Shown here: one piece after another, positions 1-5,124 of the stretch
Position numbering within the stretch: the first letter of the stretch is position 1
How the letters are laid out: each line of letters begins with the position of its first letter
DNA from: Bacteroidota bacterium
Lineage (GTDB): Bacteria > Bacteroidota > Bacteroidia > Chitinophagales > Chitinophagaceae
Assembly (NCBI GenBank): GCA_029778965.1
Contig: JAKPBL010000218.1
Span: 1 to 5,124 of the forward strand
Direction: 5' to 3'
Length of the DNA: 5,124 nucleotides
Program-made: the position numbers and the translations under genes
Notes under the pieces: generated by a model
Told to the model about the DNA's origin: nothing
Database searches by the model: none
Seen by the model: the letters and a program-made list of their open reading frames with translations, nothing else

Positions 1-1387
1 TGACCACCACCGATTGCTGGCGGTTATAACCCAGCGATTTGTTGCGGATATAATGAACCTGCTTCTGGATCACAAAGCTGGCAATGAGCAGGAAAGCCGA
101 GATGGCAAACTGGAAAACGGTGAGCGACTGGCGGATCATTCGTCCGTCGGCGGTATTGCGAAAGCTGCCTTTGAGCACTTTCACGGGCTGGAAGCCGCTC
201 AATACGAGCGCAGGATAAGCGCCGGCCAGCAGCGCGATCACCAGCACCAGGCCCAGCGCCGACGCCAGCATGGCCGGCGTAGCCAGCTCGCGCAGGTGAA
301 GATCGCGGCCTGTCAGTTGGTTGAAGGCAGGCAGTAACAGGAATACCATCAGTGCCGCCAGCGCCAGGGCCATGCCGGCCAGCAGGAACGATTCACCGAT
401 AAATTGCGCAAACACCTGTTTGCGGCTGGCGCCGGCCACTTTGCGGATACCCACGTCGCGCGAACGCTCGAGCGAGCGCGCCGTGCTCATATTGACATAG
501 GTAAAACAGGTGATGAGCAATATCAGCAGGGCCATGCCCGACGCAATGTATATATACCGGATATTGGTATTGGGCACAAACGCGTCGTGCGGCGAATGCA
601 GGTGTATCTGCAGGAATGGTTCCAGCAGGAAGTTGACGTATATGTTGGGGTCGTTCAGGTCTTTCTTGACAAAGGGCGCAATCTTGGGCGCGAGGGTGCC
701 GATCGACTCCGGCGTTTTCAGCAGCAGGTAGGTGCGGTAGTTGGCGTTCCAGTAGGTTTCACGCTGGTCTTCGCCCAGGCTGGAGAAAGACGCGAGCAGG
801 TTGAACTGTATCTGCGAGTTGGAGGGGCAGTCGGCCGCCACCGCCGTTACCGTATAAGGCGTTTGCTGCGAACCCACCAGGATCACCTGCCCGACGGCGG
901 GCTTATCGCCGAAATATTTTTTAGCTGCCGACTGCGTGATCACCACCTGGTTGGGATGGGCCAGCGCTTTTGCAGAATTGCCTTCCAGCAAGGGGAAAGA
1001 GCTGAACACGTCGAAAAAAGTGGAGTCGGCAAACAGGAAACCGGGGTCTTCAAAAAACTGGTTGTCGATCTTAAGAAGACCACTGCCTTCAGCAAAACGA
1101 ACGCCGTTCTCGATCTCGGGAAAATTGTCTTTGAATACGGGAAACACTTTGGTGCTGGTATAAGTGCCCGTATTCGTTTCGGCGCTACCCATTTTATATT
1201 CCATCAGCACGCGCACAATGCGATCGCCCTTGGCCTGGAACTTGTCGAAGCTGAGCTCGTGGCTGATGAACAGGAACATCAGCAGGCAGCAGGTGAATGC
1301 CACGGTCAGCCCCGCGAGATTGATGAAAGAAAAACCTTTCCGTTTCAGCAGGTTTCTCCAGGCGAGGCGCCAGTAATTTTTCAGCAT
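1..1387 (-). CDS. ABC transporter permease, FtsX/MacB-type, N-terminal 462 residues (runs off the left edge)
   Basis: An open frame on the minus strand starts at ATG 1387-1385 and has no stop before the window edge. The protein opens MLKNYWRLAWRNLLKRKG, the usual start of large Bacteroidota FtsX-like permeases, which favours this ATG over an in-frame TTG at 1417-1415. Residues about 21-42 form the first membrane helix, followed by a MacB_PCD-type periplasmic domain (about 45-275). An FtsX core follows, with helices at about 277-299, 334-354 and 373-392. Between helices 2 and 3 lies the conserved coupling segment RDVGIRKVAGASRKQVFAQF. Near residue 417 a second half begins (QSLTVFQFAISAFLLI), as expected for the roughly 800-residue two-repeat form, so about 40% of the gene is probably outside the window. 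Family members work with a LolD/MacB-like ATPase to export small molecules or move lipoproteins or peptides across the envelope; no ATPase gene is visible here. The substrate cannot be read from the sequence. Confidence 0.93.
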   Translation of the reverse strand, partial: MLKNYWRLAWRNLLKRKGFSFINLAGLTVAFTCCLLMFLFISHELSFDKFQAKGDRIVRVLMEYKMGSAETNTGTYTSTKVFPVFKDNFPEIENGVRFAEGSGLLKIDNQFFEDPGFLFADSTFFDVFSSFPLLEGNSAKALAHPNQVVITQSAAKKYFGDKPAVGQVILVGSQQTPYTVTAVAADCPSNSQIQFNLLASFSSLGEDQRETYWNANYRTYLLLKTPESIGTLAPKIAPFVKKDLNDPNIYVNFLLEPFLQIHLHSPHDAFVPNTNIRYIYIASGMALLILLITCFTYVNMSTARSLERSRDVGIRKVAGASRKQVFAQFIGESFLLAGMALALAALMVFLLLPAFNQLTGRDLHLRELATPAMLASALGLVLVIALLAGAYPALVLSGFQPVKVLKGSFRNTADGRMIRQSLTVFQFAISAFLLIASFVIQKQVHYIRNKSLGYNRQQSVVV

Positions 1388-1542
1388 GGTGACGGTTTTG
1401 GAAGTATGCGGATCCAATAGAATGCCACTTGTGCAACGATCTAAAAGTCAGAAAGTTACAGTAACAGTCCTGGCATGAAGGTGTCCGGAACCGGACAGTA
1501 ATCGTCCGGAAATCAGTACCTTACCCGCACCAATGCTGCATT
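1388..1542. promoter_or_regulatory. Divergent intergenic region between permease and sulfatase
   Basis: These 155 bases separate the permease start (minus) from the sulfatase start (plus), so both promoters should lie here. The clearest elements are the GTCCGG arms at 1482-1511, listed separately. A short perfect palindrome, GTTACAGTAAC, lies at 1455-1465. Read on the minus strand, 1458-1451 gives TAACTTTC, which matches the Bacteroidota -7 consensus TAnnTTTG except for the last base, but I see no good -33 partner. Also on the minus strand, 1427-1422 reads TGGCAT, resembling a sigma-54 -24 element, but the -12 position has GA instead of GC. No Shine-Dalgarno sequence precedes either start, which is normal in this phylum. 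No promoter can be assigned firmly. Confidence 0.5.
1482..1511. promoter_or_regulatory. Triple GTCCGG-arm repeat, candidate operator or enhancer
   Basis: Bases 1482-1497 form a perfect inverted repeat, TGTCCGG then AA then CCGGACA. A further GTCCGGAA at 1504-1511 repeats the octamer at 1483-1490 exactly, 21 bases downstream, which is two helical turns. The middle arm CCGGAC (1491-1496) is therefore complementary to GTCCGG on both sides: across a 2-base gap on the left and a 7-base gap on the right (1497-1503). Dyads of this size are typical binding sites for dimeric regulators, including NtrC-type enhancer-binding proteins and response regulators. In a transcript that includes the region, the right-hand pair could also form a 6-bp GC-rich hairpin with a 7-base loop. 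The sequence pattern is certain; its role as a control site for one or both divergent genes is inferred. Confidence 0.5.
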
Positions 1543-3060
1543 ATGATGAAATTGCTTTTCCTGGTGTTATCCTTTTTTACCGCCGCCGGCCTCAGTGCCC
1601 AGCAACGCCAACCGAATATCGTTTTCATTCTTACAGACGATCATGCCTACCAGGCGATCAGCGCCTATGGTGGTGCGCTCGCGCAGACACCGGGCATCGA
1701 CCGGATCGCCCGTGAAGGCGCCATCTTCCGCAATTCATTCGTCAGCAATTCCATTTGCGGCCCCAGCCGCGCCTGTTTTCTTACCGGCAAATACAGCCAT
1801 ATCAATGGTTATAAGCTGAATGAGAAGCCTTTCAATATTCACCAGGCGGTATTCCCGCAGCAATTGCAGCAGGCGGGTTACCAGACGGCCTGGATCGGCA
1901 AGATGCACCTCGATTCCATTCCCTTCGGGCTCGATTATGTGCGGATACTGGAAAAACAGGGGCATTACTACAATCCTGTTTTCATCGACAAGCAATACAA
2001 GACCGAAAAGCAGCAGGGTTATGTAACGGATATCATCACCCGCTTTTCGACCGACTGGCTCGATAACCGCGATACAAGCAAACCTTTCTTCCTGGTGGTG
2101 GGTCAGAAAGCCACGCACCGCGAATGGCTGCCGGCGCCCGAAGACCTGGGTGCGTACGACGACAGGGATTTTCCGCTGCCGCCCAATTTCTTTGATAACT
2201 ATGCGGGCCGCGCCGCCGCCAAAGACCAGGATATGACGATCGACAAAACCATGCGACTGGCGGAAGACCTGAAAGTGCACGTGAATTACGACAAAGCGAA
2301 CGACTATAACCGCATGGATTCGGCGCAGCGAAAAATCTTCAAAGCCTATTACGACCGTATCAGCCAGGCATTCGACGAGGCTCACCTGGCGGGTGAAGCG
2401 CTGGTGAAATGGAAATACCAGCGTTACCTGAAGGATTACCTGTCGACGGCAAAATCACTCGACCGGAACGTAGGGCGACTGCTCGACTATCTCGACAGCC
2501 ACGGCCTCAAAGAAAATACGATTGTGGTATATGCTTCCGACCAGGGATTTTATATGGGCGAGCACGGCTGGTTCGACAAGCGCTTCATGTACGAAGAATC
2601 GCTGCGTACGCCCTTTCTCATGCGCTATCCCGGCACCATTAAACCCGGCAGCGAAGTGAACGGCATGATCATGAATATCGACTGGGGGCCTACCCTGCTC
2701 GACCTGGCGGGTATCAAGCCCGATCCGGCCATGCAGGGGCAGTCGTTCGCGCGTTTGCTGACCGGCGAGGCCCAACAGATCCGCGGTGCGCTCTACTATC
2801 ATTATTATGAATTTCCCGAACCCCACCATGTGCACCCGCATTTCGGTGTGCGTACCAGCCGGTACAAGCTGATCCGCTTTTACGGGCAACTCAACAGTTG
2901 GGAGTTGTACGACCTGACGACCGATCCGCATGAAATGAAAAACCTGGCCGGCGACGAAAAATACGCAAAATTGGTAAAGTCGCTCCGCGCTCAATTAACG
3001 ACATTAGCCGTCAAATACAAGGACCAGGAAGTGGTTGACCTGCTTGCTGCCGAAAAATAA
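1543..3060 (+). CDS. Exported sulfatase, formylglycine-dependent (family S1), with C-terminal DUF4976-like domain
   Basis: This gene encodes a complete 505-residue sulfatase that hydrolyses sulfate esters, probably on a glycan, in the periplasm or at the cell surface. Residues 1-19 are a signal peptide ending LSA before QQ, with no lipobox Cys. Asp32-Asp33 (ILTDDH) and Asp333-Gln334 (YASDQG) are the expected calcium ligands. Cys72-G-P-S-Arg76 is the Cys-type motif whose Cys is matured to formylglycine by a separate enzyme not seen here. The second sulfatase signature is G112-Y-Q-T-A-W-I-G-K120-M-H122. His192 and Lys346 (GWFDKRF) are likely further active-site residues. Residues about 400-495 match the DUF4976 C-terminal domain (R437-T-S-R-Y-K-L, ELYDLTTDP). 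The NIDWGPTLLDLAG segment (from N378) and overall layout recall N-acetylglucosamine-6-sulfatase relatives (SulfAtlas S1_11-like), but the subfamily and substrate are uncertain. Two ATGs (1543, 1546) are adjacent; either could start. The next gene begins 6 bases after the stop. Confidence 0.95.
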   Translation: MMKLLFLVLSFFTAAGLSAQQRQPNIVFILTDDHAYQAISAYGGALAQTPGIDRIAREGAIFRNSFVSNSICGPSRACFLTGKYSHINGYKLNEKPFNIHQAVFPQQLQQAGYQTAWIGKMHLDSIPFGLDYVRILEKQGHYYNPVFIDKQYKTEKQQGYVTDIITRFSTDWLDNRDTSKPFFLVVGQKATHREWLPAPEDLGAYDDRDFPLPPNFFDNYAGRAAAKDQDMTIDKTMRLAEDLKVHVNYDKANDYNRMDSAQRKIFKAYYDRISQAFDEAHLAGEALVKWKYQRYLKDYLSTAKSLDRNVGRLLDYLDSHGLKENTIVVYASDQGFYMGEHGWFDKRFMYEESLRTPFLMRYPGTIKPGSEVNGMIMNIDWGPTLLDLAGIKPDPAMQGQSFARLLTGEAQQIRGALYYHYYEFPEPHHVHPHFGVRTSRYKLIRFYGQLNSWELYDLTTDPHEMKNLAGDEKYAKLVKSLRAQLTTLAVKYKDQEVVDLLAAEK

Positions 3061-3066
3061 ACTGTT

Positions 3067-5124
3067 ATGTTCCGGAAAATGCTGCTGTTGCTGGCAGCCT
3101 GCTGTTGCGGCCTCTTGCTGTTTTCGCAAACGGAAAAGCTGCCCCCGGGGTTTGACGCCTATGTACAGCAGGTGCTGACCCAATTTAATGTACCCGGCTG
3201 CGCGGTGGCCGTGGTGAAAGACGGGAAAACCGTGCTGGCCAAAGGCTACGGGCTGCGGCAGCTAGGCAGCTCTGCTAACGTCGACGAGCATACGCTTTTC
3301 TGCATTGCCTCCAACTCAAAAGCATTTACCGCCACCGCACTGGCCCTGCTGGTGGAGGAAGGAAAGCTGGGCTGGGACGACCCCGTGATCAGGTGGCTGC
3401 CCTGGTTCCGGATGTCGGACGACTATGTGTCGATGCACCTCACCGTAAAAGACCTGCTGGTGCACCACAGCGGGCTGGGCGCCTATACGGGCGACCTGCT
3501 GTATTTTCCGACTTCCGACTTCACACGCCGGCAGGTATTGTGGAAACTGCGCGACATGCCCCTGGTTCACGGCTTCCGTACCACCTATGCCTACGACAAT
3601 ATACTTTATCTCGCTGCCGGCGAGATCATTGAAACGGTATCGCATATGCGCTGGGAAGATTTTGTTCGCACACGCTTGTTCGACCGGATCGGCATGCGCG
3701 ATACGCGCCCCAGCGTAACCGACCTCGACGCCACGGGCAATATCGCTCATGCGCATGTACCGGTCGACGGAAAGATAGTGCCCGTAGATGATATGCTCAA
3801 CCGCCTGTTGGGCCGCATTTCCAACCCCGCGGGGGGCATCGCTTCGAGCGCCACCGATATGGCGAAATGGATGATCACCCAACTGGATTCGGGCAGGCTT
3901 GCCGGCGGACAAAGGCTGTTCAGCGCCAAAACGACCAATGCCCTGTGGAGCATGGTGCGGCCTATACCTGTTTCGAAAACAGAGCCCGCTTTCGCGCCGG
4001 CGCAGATGGATTTCTTCGGGTATGCATTGGGGTTCAGAACCTATAATTACCGCAACCTGAAAGTGGTGGGCCATGGCGGCCGGCTCGACGGCACGGTATC
4101 GCAGGTGGCCATGGTGCCGGCGCTCCGTCTCGGTATAACAGTGCTGACCAACCAGGATGCTGCCAGCGCCTACTGGCCCATCATCTACACCCTGCTCGAT
4201 CATTTTTCGGGCGCCAAAAAATACGACTGGCTCGGCAGCTATAAAACCGCCTACGACAAGGCGCAACAGGAGTCGCGCAAAAATGCCGATTCGCTGGCGC
4301 CGGTAGCCGGCGGCGGCAAAGACACGATTCCTTTCAGCCGGTACACCGGTGTGTACCGCGATGCCGTATATGGCGACATCGGTCTTGCAATGGAAGGCAA
4401 TCAGCCGACGCTGCGTTTTGTTCATTCACCGAGCCTCGTGGCCGATCTGCAATATTATCGCTATAACCTGTATGTGGCGCGCTTCAGGCAACGCGACCTG
4501 CACAGCGACGCATATGTAACATTCAACCTCAACGAAAACGGCCGGGTGAATGATATCACGATGAAAGTTTTCGACCCCGCATCTGACAATGATTTCAGCA
4601 TGCTGCGTTTCAAACCCCTCAAAAAAATGGATACTGCTTCCCTGTACAATGCCATGAGACAGGTAATGGCCACCCATCCCGAAGCGAAATTCGGCATTGC
4701 GTTCAAAGACCTGCAAACCGGTGAGGAATTCGGCATCGAAAGCAACCGCATTTTCCATGCTGCCAGCACCATGAAAACGCCTGTGCTGGTGGAAGCCTAT
4801 CGCCAGGCAAAAGAAGGCCGCTTCAAACTAAGCGATTCGATACTGGTAAAAAACAGCTTCAGCAGCATCGTCGACGGCAGCAGCTATACGCTGAGCCCCA
4901 CCGACGACAGTGAACTGGAGCTGTATGCGCTGGTTGGAACGAAACTGCCGATCTCCGACATATTGCACCGCATGATCACCCTCAGCAGCAACCTGGCCAC
5001 CAACCTGGTGATCGACCTGCTGGGCGCCGACAATGTGATGAAAACGATCGGCAGCATGGAACTGAAACACATGAAGGTGCTGCTCGGCGTGGAAGACAAC
5101 AAAGCCTATGAGAAAGGGCTGAAC
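3067..5124 (+). CDS. Tandem serine hydrolase: class C-like (S12) domain + DUF3471 + class A beta-lactamase-like domain (partial, runs off the right edge)
   Basis: One frame stays open from ATG 3067 to the window end (686 codons, no stop). Residues 1-20 are a signal sequence (MFRKMLLLLAACCCGLLLFS). Residues about 28-385 are a Beta-lactamase (PF00144/MEROPS S12) domain: S82-N-S-K85 nucleophile motif, Y176-D-N178, and H336-G-G338 where AmpC has K-T-G. The HxG form is known from D-aminopeptidase and related esterases, so a peptidase or esterase role is likelier than drug resistance. Residues about 422-517 are a DUF3471 domain (FSRYTGVYRDAVYG, later FNLNENGRVNDI). From about residue 521 a class A beta-lactamase-like domain (Beta-lactamase2, PF13354) begins without a signal peptide: S567-T-M-K570, S640-S-N642 (class A SDN position), and Y681-E682-K-G-L-N686, aligning with the Glu166/Asn170 omega loop. 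The K-[ST]-G motif lies beyond the edge. The gene starts 6 bases after the sulfatase stop, so the two are probably one operon. Substrates are unknown; peptidoglycan peptides, D-amino-acid compounds or beta-lactams are possible. Confidence 0.9.
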   Translation, partial: MFRKMLLLLAACCCGLLLFSQTEKLPPGFDAYVQQVLTQFNVPGCAVAVVKDGKTVLAKGYGLRQLGSSANVDEHTLFCIASNSKAFTATALALLVEEGKLGWDDPVIRWLPWFRMSDDYVSMHLTVKDLLVHHSGLGAYTGDLLYFPTSDFTRRQVLWKLRDMPLVHGFRTTYAYDNILYLAAGEIIETVSHMRWEDFVRTRLFDRIGMRDTRPSVTDLDATGNIAHAHVPVDGKIVPVDDMLNRLLGRISNPAGGIASSATDMAKWMITQLDSGRLAGGQRLFSAKTTNALWSMVRPIPVSKTEPAFAPAQMDFFGYALGFRTYNYRNLKVVGHGGRLDGTVSQVAMVPALRLGITVLTNQDAASAYWPIIYTLLDHFSGAKKYDWLGSYKTAYDKAQQESRKNADSLAPVAGGGKDTIPFSRYTGVYRDAVYGDIGLAMEGNQPTLRFVHSPSLVADLQYYRYNLYVARFRQRDLHSDAYVTFNLNENGRVNDITMKVFDPASDNDFSMLRFKPLKKMDTASLYNAMRQVMATHPEAKFGIAFKDLQTGEEFGIESNRIFHAASTMKTPVLVEAYRQAKEGRFKLSDSILVKNSFSSIVDGSSYTLSPTDDSELELYALVGTKLPISDILHRMITLSSNLATNLVIDLLGADNVMKTIGSMELKHMKVLLGVEDNKAYEKGLN
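4621..4629 (+). other. A7 tract and in-frame ATG at the junction between the two hydrolase domains
   Basis: Seven consecutive A residues (4621-4627) end in an in-frame ATG (4627-4629, Met521), exactly where the DUF3471 domain (ending RFKPL) gives way to the class A domain. An A-rich leader before ATG is a common translation-start context in Bacteroidota, so Met521 might serve as an internal start for a separate class A product. Such a product would lack a signal peptide and stay in the cytoplasm, where it would have little obvious use. The tract is therefore more simply read as two Lys codons of the interdomain linker. Homopolymers of this kind can also promote transcript slippage. Confidence 0.25.

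Noticed and set aside
404..1420. 338-codon plus-strand open frame
   Set aside because: It lies antisense to the permease, whose minus-strand protein has recognisable membrane helices and FtsX motifs. The plus-strand translation is rich in Arg, His and Gln with no domain, as expected for a shadow frame in GC-rich DNA.
1455..1465. Palindrome GTTACAGTAAC as an operator
   Set aside because: It is only 5 bp per arm. ACAGTAA recurs at 1495-1501, but this is within chance for a region of this size; I mention it only in the intergenic entry.
1735..2994. Minus-strand open frames of 216 and 179 codons (1735-2385 and 2455-2994)
   Set aside because: Both are antisense shadows of the sulfatase and show no recognisable motif.
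3061..3066. A terminator or separate promoter between sulfatase and hydrolase
   Set aside because: Only 6 bases separate the genes, and I see no hairpin with a T-run at the end of the sulfatase.
3316..4425. 369-codon minus-strand open frame
   Set aside because: It is fully antisense to the class C-like domain, whose catalytic motifs are clear. The antisense translation has no signal, domain or start context.
4621..4627. A7 tract as a programmed -1 frameshift site
   Set aside because: The run starts at codon position 1 (codons AAA AAA ATG), so it is out of phase with an X-XXY-YYZ slippery heptamer. The zero frame also stays open and encodes the class A domain, so no shift is needed.
4426..5102. 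Overlapping minus-strand open frames of 72-110 codons
   Set aside because: They are antisense to the DUF3471 and class A regions, overlap one another in different frames, and show no family features.
3067..5124. Calling the gene an acquired antibiotic-resistance gene (ampC or bla)
   Set aside because: The first half has HGG and not KTG, the second half is cut off before its KTG motif, and there is no mobile element or transfer signature nearby. Similar folds serve as peptidases and esterases.

Overview
The window looks like chromosomal DNA of a Bacteroidota bacterium, most likely a soil or water member of the Chitinophagaceae or a near relative. This rests on the gene types: a large two-part FtsX/MacB-type permease starting MLKNYW, a Cys-type sulfatase, and a DUF3471-bearing serine hydrolase. 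It also rests on the absence of clear Shine-Dalgarno sequences before all three starts. GC content is fairly high for the phylum. The family-level assignment is an inference. I see no RNA gene, insertion sequence, CRISPR array, phage gene or convincing terminator.

Layout. Bases 1-1387 (minus strand) hold the first 462 codons of an ABC-type permease that runs off the left edge. Bases 1388-1542 are a 155-base divergent intergenic region with three copies of a GTCCGG arm in alternating orientation. Bases 1543-3060 (plus strand) encode a complete, exported 505-residue sulfatase with the C-G-P-S-R formylglycine motif. After only 6 bases, an open reading frame starts at 3067 (plus strand) and is still open at the right edge (686 codons visible).

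The last gene is the most notable item. It is an in-frame fusion of two penicillin-recognising serine hydrolases of different classes. The first half is a class C/S12-like hydrolase (S82-x-x-K85, Y176-x-N178, H336-G-G) followed by a DUF3471 domain. The second half is a class A beta-lactamase-like domain (S567-x-x-K570, S640-S-N642, Glu682 in a Y-E-K-G-L-N segment) that has no signal peptide of its own. Both halves keep their visible catalytic residues, so two active sites would be exported on one chain. The right edge cuts the protein before the class A K-[ST]-G motif, so the full length is unknown.

How the genes may work together. The sulfatase and the fused hydrolase are probably co-transcribed and both carry export signals, so they likely act in the periplasm or at the cell surface. 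No SusC/SusD pair, glycoside hydrolase or regulator gene is visible, so a polysaccharide-utilisation role for the sulfatase is only a possibility. The permease is divergent and may share the GTCCGG control region. I saw no link that proves a common pathway.
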